From: Rhipidocladum racemiflorum
Taxonomy: Eukaryota > Streptophyta > Magnoliopsida > Poales > Poaceae
Assembly: GCA_036346355.1 (NCBI GenBank)
Contig: CM070581.1
Coordinates: 5,270,001 to 5,334,000, forward strand
Reading direction: 5' to 3'
DNA length: 64,000 nucleotides
Position 1 is the first letter of the stretch; the number at the start of each line of letters is the position of its first letter. Of the stretch, positions 48,683 to 60,907 are shown in pieces. A program made the position numbers and the translations under genes. The notes under the pieces were generated by a model. That model was not told the DNA's origin. It searched no databases and saw only the letters and a program-made list of their open reading frames with translations.

Positions 48683-51600
48683 TCATGAGCTTCTATGAAA
48701 TGAGTTCTCATGAATATTAGAAACATTACTGTCCTGCATTTGGTAAAAAAAAAACTTTAGCAGCTAGACAACCACAATAAATACAGGGAAAAACATTTTC
48801 TACAGATGAACCTTGAGAGTTTGAGAGTTAGTTACTTGAATAATTGCATTGATGCTTTGGAGCCCAAGGTGATTTGCAGAAGGCACTGTGGCATTTAATG
48901 ATGATCCATTACCATTTGATGCATTGCCTCGGTTATCTTCATTTGTAGACTTGGCAGTCCTTCTCCATCGCTTCAACAGATATCTCTCAGGTAACTCTTT
49001 GATATTTCTGTAATCAAGCACCTTCAACATGTGACAACATGGAATACCCACAAACTCGAACTTCCTACATGTGCAGATACAGGAGCAATCATTTGAATCG
49101 AATCTAACAAAGTGTTCCTTGGGTTTCTCACATGGAGCAACTTTATACTCGGAGGTTGTCCCAGCTTCCCCACAACTGAATAACACAGAATCCATGAACA
49201 GCTCAAATTCTTTACGGAAGATCTCAAACACCACCGGTGTATATGTATGGGCAGCTTGCTTTAACATCTTGGCTGGGGGTATTCTTGGATAGCTTTGACT
49301 AGCTTGGAAGTCAGCTTGGAGTTCAGCATAGCGATGCTCATCTACTGCTCTTTCATAGTGCTTGAAGAAGGACAGCAGATCAAGTTGAGGGCTCAAGAAT
49401 TTCTTCAGAACACTACTGAAACTCTCAGCTTGAAGTGCACTTATTATGTCAGCACAAAATATATGTCTATCATACGCCAAGGCCCATCTTTCCCTCTCAT
49501 CAAACAGTTTAGAAAGCCACTCATTATGCCTAAGGTCATGCTTTTCTAGCATACTTGTCCATGCAAACAAGAATTCTTCCTCTTCCTCATAGCCAAAGAC
49601 ACATTTGCTAAAGTCCTTTGCAAATGTCTTTGAACCTTGGAAAACATGATTGAGGTGCTTAAGAGAGTTCTGATATACATGCCAAGCACAAATTTGCTGA
49701 ACAGTATTTGGCCAAGCTGCTGTCATTGCACTACTCAGTGGAATAGATTGATCTACTAAAGCTACCGTCGGTTGTTTCCCATGCATAGCGATCTTAAAAC
49801 TCTCAAACAGCCACTTAAATGACTCAAATGACTCATCATAAAGCATAGCTGCACCAAAAATAATTGCTTGTTTATGATGATTCACACCAAGGAATAATGA
49901 CAATGGCCTGCCATATCCATTTATTCTATATGTTGTGTCTAAACAGAGCACATCACCAAAGTAGTTAAAGTCATCTCTGGATTTTGGGTCTGCCCAAAAG
50001 AAGTTGGTCAACTTGTCATCCTCATCAATCTGCATGGTGTAAAAGAAAGAGGGGTTATCCATTTGCATTGTCTGCAAATATTTCAATATCGCTCCACCAT
50101 CACCAATTTGCATAGCCTTCATACGCTTTAAGCGGAGATAATTTTTGTAATCTGCTGGAAGGAGAGAAATACTTCGAAGGAAACCAACTTGTCTCACAAC
50201 AAGATCACCAGTTGCTTTTGTTGTTGGTGTCACTACAGAATCATCTGACAGCTCCGCTTCCCCAGACTGAAGCTCTGTCAATATCCTCTGTGACCTTAAC
50301 ATATGCATCGTCGAAGGAGGGGCCAGCTGATGATTATGGTCTGCTTTAAAATCAGTGACTCTGTATTTGCACTCTGGTGTGACTTTAATAATCAACCGTG
50401 CTGGACAACCAATTCGTGTATCCAACCTTGGCTTCTTTGCTTCCAATGATTTTCTATCTCTGTTGTAACCTTCTCTTGAGCATACGAAAGTCCTTACTTT
50501 GGTAATGTTTTCAGAAGATTTGTGTGATGTACTTTTCCGAACACTAAAGCCAACATGGCCAGCATATTTATTGTAGAATTCATATGTCTTTTCCTCACTC
50601 TCAAATTCCATGCCTACCTCAGGAACCAGCTTAGCAAGTGCAGCCTCATCTATAGGTGGTTCAGCTTCTATCATTCTTCTCATTTTCCCCTGGATATCCA
50701 ACCACATATAATTTGAGTAAAAGGACAGAAAGAGACACATTTAGTTGTACCAGATTTTTAGCAATAAACCATAATGGCAGGGAAATGGCCAACAAATGGC
50801 ATACATGAGCCATAATGTAAAATATGAAATCCGGAAGCAATTCTTCTCGTTTTTGTTACTAGAATGATGTGTCATAAGCTATAGTTCAATCCTAACATGC
50901 TAAATCAAAATTCTGTAATCAAGAAGAAAAGGCATAACTTTCTCTGTTTTCAAGGCAAAGGGGGAGCTTACTCTCTATGAAGATGTTAACCGAATACAAT
51001 GCAGGCACATAAGTTCGCAAATCAAGGATGGAAACACTCGGAAGATTTGATAAAGGGAACTCAAACAATTATTTTATGATTCAAGGAATATGGACACACT
51101 GGATCAAAATTTCCTTTTTGGAAAGGAGTTGAAATTGCACAAGGGTAGCAGAAAAAACAAAATACGCAGGTTCATGGCATTCTGTGTTACAGGTATGGTT
51201 CCTTGTAAGCTGTAACCACCATTGATTGTAACATACTTCACGATAATGCAATCTCCAGCAACCGCGCACGCAGGGATGGGGACAGTCTTAAGGTGCATAA
51301 AACCAGCTCTAAAATGCAGCTCCAATAATACGGTACGGAAAATTTGGAACTGGGGAAGCATAAAATTAACTCTGTTCCTGGCTATATCTCATTAAGCTGC
51401 ACATTGCATGTTTACATTAGGTTGAATACAAATATTGAAGCAAACGGTTACATGATGGTCGCCCCCAGAACATTAGAGAATGTTTTTACCTTCCTGTAAG
51501 CGATGCCACACGCATTGCAAAGAGTTCTTGGGCCATCAGGACCACGCCGCATATGGGGCGTCGCATTGCCGGATATGCCACAACGTAGGCACCTGATCAA

Positions 51601-52026
51601 ATCACAGCAAACTGTAAAAATATATGACAAATTCAAACCTATGCTTTAACTTACAAAAAAGTTTTGCAACAAGAGAAACAAAAAGCTTCTGAAGTGGAAA
51701 CAAGTGCACTGCAACTCCACCAGAAACGACCAATAACACCGCGCAAAGGGGAGAAAATTCCCTCGCGCAAAGGGGAGACCATTCCCTCGCCCAAAGCATC
51801 AACGGCGACCAAACAGTAACTCAAGTGATTTGGCACACACATACACGCGCGCGCGCGCGCACGAAACAACGAGAGGAAGAACTTGGGCGCGCACTTACCG
51901 CACGTGGCAGTCGAGGCCGTCGTTGGCGTTGTCGCGGTGGAGCTCCAGCTCCTGCTCCGCGAGCGCCGCCACGTACGGATGCATCTCCCCTCCACCTCCA
52001 TCCGAGGCCACCAGCATGTGCATCAT
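48683..52026 (-). CDS. GATA zinc finger-FAR1/FRS (MULE-derived) fusion protein
   Basis: Four exons, all GT-AG and in phase: 51899-52026, 51490-51592, 48836-50689, 48683-48733; 2136 nt, 711 residues. Residues 44-71 form a GATA finger CLRC-x20-CNAC, the plant CX2CX20CX2C type. Its exon ends AYRK and joins [12 protein letters not shown] of the big exon. That exon holds a FAR1 DNA-binding domain (about 102-197), a MULE transposase domain (about 320-430; [31 protein letters not shown]) and a SWIM finger (about 612-632; CTC...CCH). FAR1/FHY3 relatives are nuclear transcription factors domesticated from Mutator transposases, so two DNA-binding modules here suggest a regulator. If exon 4 is skipped the protein reads 11 codons into the intron (stop at 48800). 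A 5' leader intron is likely (donor TCGGTACAAATC near 52123). Other rice GATA genes with FAR1 domains have been described, to my recollection. Confidence 0.8.
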
Positions 52027-52491
52027 GGCATCACCACCCTGCCAAGGTCACGCTCGCATTAAAAAAAAACCCAAAAATATACAAAAATATCGCGAAAATC
52101 TCGAATTTGAGTTGGATTTGTACCCGAGGAAGAACCGGAGAGGGGTTTGGATAAATTGCGTGGGGTTTTTTGGTTGGTTGGGGGATTGGAGTTAGGGTTT
52201 GGAGCGCGACGAGACGAGCGGACGCAGGACTGGGAGGGGGAAGGGGTGGTGGGATCCGATGCGGCGGCGGGGTAGGTGGCCGTCGTGTGGCTGCGACCAT
52301 CGCCTGACACGTGTGTGTGCCCCGGTGTCAGTGAACTTTGGCTCGTCCCACTCATGTTCCATTGACATGTGGGGCTACGTTAGTGGAGCCCACCTGTCAG
52401 AGGCCGCCGCATAGATCAAACGGAGCCGCAAGGGAGAAGTGAAGCCGAAAAGGGGACAAGCAGCAGAAGGGGAGTCGACGACGCCACCACC
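52027..52491. promoter_or_regulatory. Shared bidirectional promoter with G-box
   Basis: Only 465 bp separate the start codons of the divergent GATA-FAR1 and RPB9-like genes, so their promoters must overlap. A palindromic ACACGTGT (G-box core CACGTG at 52308-52313) lies near the middle. No TATA box is obvious on either side. Co-regulation is inference. Confidence 0.6.
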
Positions 52492-55400
52492 ATGAGCGCT
52501 CTCAAGTTCCGTGGTGAATGGTAAGAAGCAGAGAAAATCTTTGCATCCTACTCCAAGATTTGCTCTCCGAGGATCGAGAGGATGGTGGTTTAACCAATTG
52601 TTTGTTTTGCCTCTCTCTCCTGCAGCAACAACATGTTGTACCCGCGGGAGGACAAGGAGACGCGCACCCTCCTCTACACTTGCCAATCCTGCGAGCACCA
52701 GGTGGTTTCTTTGCTCCTTCCCTTAGATGAATGTTTCATGTTTGGATTTGGTCGTATATTCCTAAAACCCTAGGTTCACTTGGGGAGCTGGGGCAATCTA
52801 GGTTCTGGGAACATTATACTTGGTTCAGCTTGTGGGTTTTAGTCTGGGTTTAGTGATCTGATATCTAAGGGTGGATACGGATTTAGGTTCCATGGTGCAT
52901 TATTGAGGTTGTGATTTCTTGGTTCTTGGGGGTGGATGATTTAGGCTGGCAATGGCATATGCTCATTCTGCACCTACATTCTGGTTTCAATTCATGATGC
53001 TACCTGCTTAGGGCGGCCAGGAAAAGCTTATATCTCGTAATTTTCTTGGTTCTTGTTTTGTCGAATCGGCAAAGTGTTTGATTGCGAATTTACACGTATT
53101 TGATCAAGGACTTCTGGTCCTTGTATATCGTACTTTGTTCTTAGGCATGAACATTTAAGCAAAAGCTAGCGTTTTGCCCTAACAATGATAAGCTTATGTG
53201 CTTCTTTTTTTAGTAAGGGCCTATCTATCCAAGTTTGGGGCTTATAAATTAAGGGCTCAATACTACGCAACTGGCTTCTTATTATTTTATTAGCATTATT
53301 CGATAAACTTTTCACTAAAAATATGTAGTCAGGTAACTATGGAAGGTGGGTTGAACTCACATAGAGTCTGTAGCTTTGTATGGGCTTATAAGCTTGCTTT
53401 ACTCGTGTAGTATTTATAACGTATTGGGCTTATAATGTCCTCCATGCTGAAGAATTTCTTGTTACAAGAAACAAAACTAAAGTGCCTAACTGTCTATCAA
53501 ATATTTGTTATGGACTTACGAGTAGTAACTAGTAAGAAAAGAATTATTCAAGAGTCAAGACTCGTAGTAGTTGGAGGTTTCCTTTACAAGCAGAAGAACA
53601 TTGCTAGTTATTACGTAACATGGGGAAAGTAGTATCCTGGGAGTTCATCTTATTTTCTTTGCTTGTACCTCTTTATTAAGCTGTCAATTGCCAGTAATAA
53701 CGTAACATGGGGAAGGTAGTATCTTGGGAGGTTATCTTGTTTTCTTTGCCTGTACCTCTTCATTAAGCTATAAATTGCCATTAATAATGTAACATGGAAA
53801 AAGTAGTATCCTGGGAGGTTATCTTGTTTTCTTTGTTTGTGCCTCTTTATTAAGTTGTCAATTGTTAACTTGATTCTTGTGTTTACAATGTTCTCTAGCA
53901 TCTTAGCGTTATGGAACATACATAAACGGTTTTTGAAGTTCCTAGTCATTGGCGGCTGTGTTCTTGTTTAACAGATGACTTTTTCCTTAAAAGAGAATCT
54001 GTAATGCCATTTTGCTGTATTTTGTCGTGTCCCAACTAACATGACCTGCTACAAACTTACCAATATTTTTGTTTCCTCCTATAGCATTATCTCATTATTT
54101 GTACATTTTGTTCTTTTATTTTCCACACGCCATTGGTGGAAAATTTGAAATTTACACATATTAAAAGATACACCTATATTTTTGCAATATCCATGCTATC
54201 TTAATTACTTCTGTCTCCATTTCTACCTTTTGACCTATTAATGCTTTCCTACTTATGCCACTGTCTCTATTCCTTGCCTTTCTCGGAACTATGGGACAAT
54301 ATCTCATAAAAATGAGGGATTTGAATAAGTCGTAAGTAGTGTTCACAATAAATAAACGACTCAATTATCATGTAAGAAAAGGTAAATTTTTTGGAATTTT
54401 ATTTAGTTCTTGCATTTGGTTTTTAGTGTTTATAGAAGCAGCAATGCTTGTTTTTGAGCAAGCTTCTAGTGTGACTCAAGTTTGGGTGAAATGCAATAGT
54501 GCTTTTGAGAGAGTTCACCCCTAGTAGCATCAAGCCATCAACCAACTTGTAGATGAAGGCGGAGGGAGCTAATGCAGACCTACACCCTACCCCTGAATAT
54601 TCTTAAAATCTTCTGCAAGGAGAACCCAACTTGCAACTAAATAACCCTGAAAAGAAGTTTTATATCCCCATTGGTGATGCTTTAATTTGTAGCTTCCAAA
54701 ATCCAAAACATATCTATAGTTTATATCATCAAGTTGGAAGAAATCGACAACCAACAAAATCAGGATGAAAAGAATAAACATTTATGTGGTGGTTTAGACT
54801 TTTAGGTGCTCCTCTTCTGCAGGATGTTATTTCTTTTATTTGTGGTGGTTTATGATCTTTTCTCGAAGTTTATATTCTTTCCAGTTTTCCATCATCTTAG
54901 CATCTTTCAATTTTTATTCACAAGTTTTCTCATAGGTTGACTAATCCTTTCCATTTATTTTAAATCATTGATAAACAGGAAATTGCCACTGATACTTGTG
55001 TGTACAAAAGAGTTATCTGTAAGCCTGCTGGTGAACCTAAAGATATCCTAAAAGATGCAGCGACTGATCCTAGTCTGCCTCGCACAAGTGTTAAATGCTA
55101 CAACTGCAACTACCCAGAAGTTGCTTTTTTTAGGTTGGTGCATGGACGTTGTTTACCTATGTTTACCTCAGCAGTTGCTGCTAAAACTGATGAGTGTGTC
55201 ATCTGTACAAATAGAATGTTAATATAAAATCAGAAACATAAATCTACATGGTCTGCTCTTGTGCTTAACTACAAGCTGATAGCATGTTGAAGTTTGTTAT
55301 ACACTCCACTGCGGCCGGATCACCTCTTTTTTCAGGGAGAGCTAATGCCAATGCTTATTAGGTATTTTGGTTTGACATTGCTTCATGCCTAAAAAGAAGG

Positions 55401-56833
55401 CAGCTACATTTGAGCTAAACTTGGATATAGAGGTTTTCTTTCGTTTAGGGTGAAGTAAGATCACGCTCATGAGCTTATTATCCTAGATCAAAATAAATTA
55501 GTTGATAGTGATAGGATACCATTTTTGATGTTCTCATGTCATCCCATGTGATGTGGCGGCACGGGGATGTCAAAAGGAAAGGGATGGAGTTTTTCTCGTT
55601 TTTGGCATAGCAGGCCTCCCTCCCGTGCGATGGGCTATTAGCTCAGTGGTAGAGCGCACCCTTGATAATTGTGTTGTTGTGTTTGGGCTGTGAGGGCTCT
55701 TAGCCACATGGATAATTCAATGTGCTCGTCAGCACTTGACCCGAAGATGTCGATCATCCTAGGCACATTAGCATGGCGTACTCCTCTTGTTTATCTGAGT
55801 TTGAAACAAACAAACTTATCCTCATGAGGACAGATGGGTCGATTTAGGTGAGATCCCATGTAGATGGCGTACTACCACTCAAGCACCAGCTCACAACAGG
55901 GCTTGATCATACTTGGACCTACTTCATTTTCTATTCCTGTAGGTTAGGTTACCGATTTTCCTATAGTGTGTCCAGTTACATGACTTTGTGGGCCACATGA
56001 TTCGAGCGGGGTGGGTGGAATGGCGCCAAGCATCTAGTGTCCTATGTAATAGAAAAGTCCTTCAAAAGTTAAAAGGTATATTCTATAGGATGGCGATCAA
56101 ACCTACGATATTGTATGGAGTGAAATATTGGGCGACAAATTGACAACATGTACAGAAGATGAGCGTAGCAAAGATACTCATGTTGTGATGGATCCGTGGT
56201 CATATAAGGCGAGATCGAATCCACAATGATGATATATATGATAGGATTTGGGATAGCACTAGTTGAAGAAAAGCTTGTCTAACATTGTTTGAGGTGGTTT
56301 GGACAGCTCCAACTAAGGCGTGATAAGGCACCGGTGTATAGTGGAATTTTAAGCCTACTCAGAAAAATAAGAAGAAACAGAGGTCAACCAAGACTGGCGT
56401 GAGAAGCAGCAATTAAAAGGGACTTGATTGATTGGAATGTATCTGAGTTGGTGTTGGATATGTGTGCATGAAAGTTAGCGTTTAATGTATCTGAGTTGGT
56501 GTTGGATATTACACCACTGGCTTAAGAAATCAGAACCGTAGTGCCCCCACAGGCCGATCAGAAAAATTCAGGCATCGATTCATGCTGCTTATCCTGCACT
56601 TCCTTCGTTTGCGCATTTACATTAACCTCGACGCCTTGAACTCGCAGGCCCCAACTGAAGGAGAGCAAGGCTCGACGCTGTGCTTCGTCTGCTGCAACCC
56701 AAGCTGTGGTCACAGGTGGAGGGACTTGGGGGGCTCTCCACAGGACGAAGCGTCAGTTCAACATGCCTCTGGAACTTCGCGAGCTGGTCTTGCGTTTGCT
56801 CATGCGCATGTTGCGCTATGTGGGAACTTTTGA
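52492..56833 (+). CDS. NRPB9: RNA polymerase II subunit RPB9-like protein
   Basis: Exons 52492-52520, 52626-52701, 54979-55137 and 56648-56833 give 149 residues. RPB9 is a small two-zinc-ribbon subunit of RNA polymerase II, nuclear, with roles in start-site choice and fidelity. Seen: ribbon 1 with C10, C29 and C32 but Arg at position 7 where Cys is expected; NNMLYPRED and [11 protein letters not shown]; ribbon 2 with C75, C78 and [12 protein letters not shown]. Exon 3 has two possible donors: AG|GTTGGT at 55133 breaks the frame, TTG|GTGCAT at 55137 keeps it. The family normally ends just after HRWR at about 114 residues; here 36 extra residues follow because the stop is missing. Divergent sequence, lost ligand and extended tail suggest a paralogue that is decaying or changing role. 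Intron 3 contains plastid and LINE DNA. Confidence 0.6.
53615..53873. repeat. Minisatellite, three 87-bp units
   Basis: In intron 2 of the RPB9-like gene. Units begin GTAACATGG at 53615, 53702 and 53789 and contain TTTCTTTGC.TGTACCTCTT; they differ by a few substitutions. Confidence 0.85.
55632..55868 (+). pseudogene. Nuclear plastid DNA: trnI-GAU exon 1 and intron start
   Basis: GGGCTATTAGCTCAGTGGTA starts the 5' exon of chloroplast trnI-GAU (55632-55668), followed directly by the start of its group II intron (GGGCTGTGAGGGCTCTTAGC, TAGCATGGCGTACTCCTC) to about 55868. The 3' exon is absent, so it cannot give a tRNA. Against the plastid gene as I remember it, most differences are C-to-T or G-to-A, the decay pattern of transferred plastid DNA. 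It lies in intron 3 of the RPB9-like gene. Confidence 0.85.
55993..56490 (+). mobile_element. LINE reverse transcriptase C-terminal remnant
   Basis: A frame read from about 55997 gives [19 protein letters not shown] and [18 protein letters not shown], then [22 protein letters not shown] and, in another frame, [18 protein letters not shown] and IKRDLIDWN. These are the conserved end of grass non-LTR reverse transcriptases. Several stops and a frame change show it is dead. Only the last ~165 codons remain, as usual for 5'-truncated LINEs. It lies in intron 3 of the RPB9-like gene. Confidence 0.8.
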
Positions 56834-56917
56834 TTATACCAAGTACACCGTAGCTTGGGATTGGACGTGTTATCTAGTTCTGTTGCTGCTGCTGCTACTG
56901 ACGGGTTGCGTCTGGCT

Positions 56918-57382
56918 TGTGACGGACCGCATTTTTCAGGGGGTGCGTTTAAATCCGCAACGGCTACCTAGGAAGATTAGCCGTTCGGAACCAAGTCATA
57001 CATTGTCAGCATAAGAATGAAGCAACTGTTTTTAATACAATTAAGGCCTAACGGCCAGAGTTTTACAAAAGAAAGCGGCGAGCTCCAATATATTACATTA
57101 CCAAAAGAACCACACAGGCAAGGCCTAAGCACAGAGAAAGGACCCTAAAACCAAACTGCTTTGCCATCCACGATTTCTTGGAATTCTACGGCGTCTTCAA
57201 ATTCTAAAATAGATTGAGAAGCAAGACTCAGTACACAACAGTACTCAATGAACCGCACAGGAATTCTGAATATTACATGCGATGATATTCTCAAAGGGAA
57301 TGGCAATAAGGTTATTATTATCGTGGATGCAGTTTTATTTTCGAAGTCATTTTACATTTGAAACACAAACCATACATAATAG
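56918..57382 (-). mobile_element. Long LTR 'B', 3' part
   Basis: Reads on the minus strand. Its end GGTCCGTCACA at 56918 resembles the end of LTR A (GGGGTCTCACA). It contains an acidic exon (57145-57203) at the position where LTR A and C have theirs. LTR A cuts it at 57383; the remainder continues at 60908. It begins 85 bp after the RPB9-like stop codon. Confidence 0.65.
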
Positions 57383-60300
57383 TGTAACATTCTCGTTTTG
57401 GCTTTCTGGAGAAAAACCTAATTGAAATAAAGTTAATTCAAAGTTGGAGTTTCTTTGGTGTTTATAATAACCTGGCATCCATTCCCCTTCGAAATCGGGA
57501 ATTAATTCCCTCCCGGGCGAAAAATCGGATTTTCCAGATCACTGCCAGCTTAAAATTCACCCGAGTCCAAAAGTGCTCCAAACATCTCCAAACCACTTCT
57601 AAAATGTTCCAAATATTCCGAAATGATTTTAGGAATCATTTCCCGGATTTTTGGACATCCGTTCCTATTTTATCTCAAGGCTGCTTTTGTTTAATGCCTG
57701 CGATCCGCGCCGAATATCCAATTCCACAAAAATCATCCAAATTCAACCAAACCACTTCCATTGAGTTCCAAATAATCTAAAATGGCTCTAGGAATTTTTT
57801 CGGAATTTTTAGGCCATTTTTCCTTATTTTTCTCTAGGGCGAATCATTTGCGTAAAGGAGGACCAATAGGATGCTGCCACGTGGCAAGTGAATAGTGTCA
57901 TCTTCAACCTCTTGCCATGCATGAACAATTGAGCTTCAAGCAAGCAAAAATGGTGGGAGCTCTCTTTAAATCCTTCTAGCTCCTCCATTACAACTCCAAA
58001 TCGCGAACCGCCGGATCCGTTGGGATCACAACGGCCTCCTCTTTCTATCCATGGGGTTGTTGCACCCGCGATCGCGCTGGTTTTTGAACGGTTGCGAGAA
58101 AACCGGAATCGACTCTTTTGGTGATTGCGCGGCCGTTTCTAATCCGTTTCGCGTGATTCCGCCCCTCATCTCTCCGTATAAGAACCCTCTTTCCGGTGGT
58201 GTCACCCTCCTTTAGCCTCTCAAACCCAATCGTCGCGAAGATCAAGAAAACCGACGAACTCTTGTGTTCTTCGCGTTCTTCGTGTTCTTGCTCGTATCTT
58301 CCACTCCGGTGGATCTTTCTTCCTCCCGTTCGTTTCTTTGTGTTAGCATGGTTGTCTAGCTTCTAACTCATCCATTGATTTTAGGTTTCATCATCCGTGG
58401 ACTAATTTAATTTCGCATTTTGCTCGTTTCGGCCGAACCTGTTCATCGTCGATTTCATCTTCTCCGGTGAGAATTGGCTCGATTCCTTCATCCTAGATGT
58501 TGCTAAGGAGGTCCTCTAGAGGTCCTAGCTTTTTATTTGGATCAAATCCATGCAAGATTGGGCTCAAAATTCGGATTTTGGAGGAAGAGCGCGTTCTCTG
58601 CTTTTTTTGGTTTCTCTGCTTTGCTTGGGCCTTGCCGTCGCAGTGTGCTCCGGCGATCGCCGCCACCGCCGCCATGCGCCGGCAGTAGCCTTCCCACGCC
58701 CGCCCGCCGCCAGTAAATCCGGCCGCCGTACGGCCTCCGTCACGGTGCAGCAGCGATGCCACCATAGCCGCCATGCGCGCCTCGCCGGCGCAAGCTCGCC
58801 AGCCGGCCATTCCCGCCGCCGCCGCCGCCCCTCCACCCCGGCGTGCTCTCTCTCTCTCTCCCTTCCTCTCTCTCTTTCTTCCTCCACTCTCTCTCCTCCA
58901 TTGCCATGGCCTAAGGAAGCTTCATGGAGAAGCTACTCCCTCCCAATGACAGGTGGGCCCCATTGCCATAGCCTCAAAGACCAAGTCAAACCAGTCAAAG
59001 CTCGGTCAAAGCCCCTGTTGACCAGTCAAACCCGAGGGGAATATTCCCGGAATATTCCCGGTTTTCGATTTATTCGAAATTCAAACTTCGGAAGCTCATA
59101 ACTTTCTCATCCGAACTCCGTTTGACCTCATTCAAATTTCTAAATTCATCTAAAATCAAGACCTTCCTGCCAGTACTAATTTTATAATTTTTGGATTTTA
59201 TTTTATTTTCTGTTATTTATTTGTTGCCTCGTTTTGCGTGTAGTCGACGATCCGTCGCGATCACGACGATTTCATTGCCGAGCCTTCCGAGTTCGACGCC
59301 GCCACAAGAATCAAGGCAAGTCTCCTTGATGCACTTTGTTCCTATGTTTGCGAAATGATTTAAAACTGTTTATAAAGTTGCATGGCTATGTTTAATTAAA
59401 TATGTCAAACATAAGAGCTAGTTATTCCGAACTTGTTGATTCCTCCTTGACATTGTTAATCATATCCATTGTAACCCTAGAACATTGTTTATACCATGCC
59501 TATGTTTATATGGTATCCGTTGCTATGTAGTACGGTAGAATTGCTTAGGACCTTTTTCGACCAAAACAACCCATGGGTGGGATTATTCAAAAAGAATGTT
59601 ATTAAACGTGATTTGAAAGTTATTATTATGATTTTGGTCCTGTTTTCTAAAATAAAAGAAAAGTAAAATGATTTCGACTTGGGCGGCCTGGAATGTCGGG
59701 TGGAAGCGGATCAAGTCTTGATCCTTTTGTGCAAAGTACCGCCCCAAGTCATATAAGGACCGACGCTTATGATTGCCATTTTAAGCATAACCGTACTACC
59801 ACATGTCTATAATGGTACGACCTGGCTCACTAATTTGTAGAAGCCTAGTTTAGACTCGCCACTCGGTTGTTGTGTGAGAGCCGGACGGAGGCATTGTTGT
59901 GGATGTTGTTTTGCTCACACGGCGCAAGAGGGGCTTCAGATCTTGGGTGGAGGGAACCCTAACAATGGTGAAACCTCGGTAATTGGGTCTAGCTAGGTAG
60001 ATACATTGTAACGGCCTTGTCAAGATATCCCTGCCGGCACACCTAAGGAAGTGTGTTAATTGCATGGCAACAAGGGTATATCTTGTCTTGTGGGTAAAGT
60101 TGTACACCTCTGCAGAGTAAAACTATTCGAATAGCCGTGTTTACTGCATGTGCAAAGCGAAGAATGCTTTCATATTGGTAGACTTTGATTTTGATTTTAA
60201 AACCGAAAAGTGTTTTGTTTTGGGGTTCGGGAGTGGTTAGAACTCTCGAATGTTGTTTGGCGGAAAGAGCCAACCAGGTGGAAAGAACCTATTTTACCTT

Positions 60301-60907
60301 TGACGGATGGAGTCACCTGATTAACTTTGAGCTTTTAACTGTTGGCGGATAGAGCCTTTATGCTAGTGATGGTGGTTAGAACCTCACTACAATAATAAAT
60401 AATTCATTTATTAAAAAGAATTGTAAAAGATGCTTTGTGAAATTTATTACTTAAGTATGATTTAATCAAATGTGGCTTTATGCAAATAAACCCTATTAAG
60501 CTTCCTTTGGAAAGCCCCTCATGATCATACTTTCCCGACTTGCTGAGTACTTTTGTACTCACGTGCTACACCAACATTGTAATCATCAGAAATTTATCAA
60601 GATGCTGAGGAGGAAGAGGAGTTCTTCGAGGAGGATTGCCAGGAGGACTAGTTGCGTTCCTAGTAAATGCTTTGTGGCGTTGTAGCGTTCGCTCGTTGCT
60701 TTCTTTTTGCTTCCGCTATTTTGTGTGTCCGGTCGTTGGACCGAGTATTGTAATAAGTGGCCATGTGGCCCATACTTGAATATTTATATTTCAAGTTTCG
60801 TTATGTTCGGCAATGATGTATCACTGTGACTGTGTGTACTAGCTACTGATCTGGGACTAGTACGGAAATACACAGGAGATTCTGGATAGCTGATCCGGGG
60901 TCTCACA
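57383..60907 (+). mobile_element. Long LTR 'A', 3525 bp, apparently solo
   Basis: TGTAACATTCTCG at the left and CCGGGGTCTCACA at the right, with an exact 5-bp duplication AATAG (57378-57382 and 60908-60912). No internal region or protein domain is present, so a solo LTR is the simplest reading. Very long LTRs of this type occur in Ty3/gypsy chromoviruses of grasses. It holds a GC-rich block at 58550-58920 and short acidic stretches at 59244-59315 and 60590-60651. Long open frames at 58550-59101 and 58564-58887 reflect base composition. Confidence 0.75.

Noticed and set aside
52492..55133. RPB9-like gene as an outright pseudogene by frameshift at exon 3
   Set aside because: A donor four bases downstream restores the frame into exon 4, so a full-length product is possible.
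55632..55668. Functional tRNA gene
   Set aside because: Only the 5' half of trnI-GAU is present, followed by plastid intron sequence; no 3' half or acceptor stem partner.
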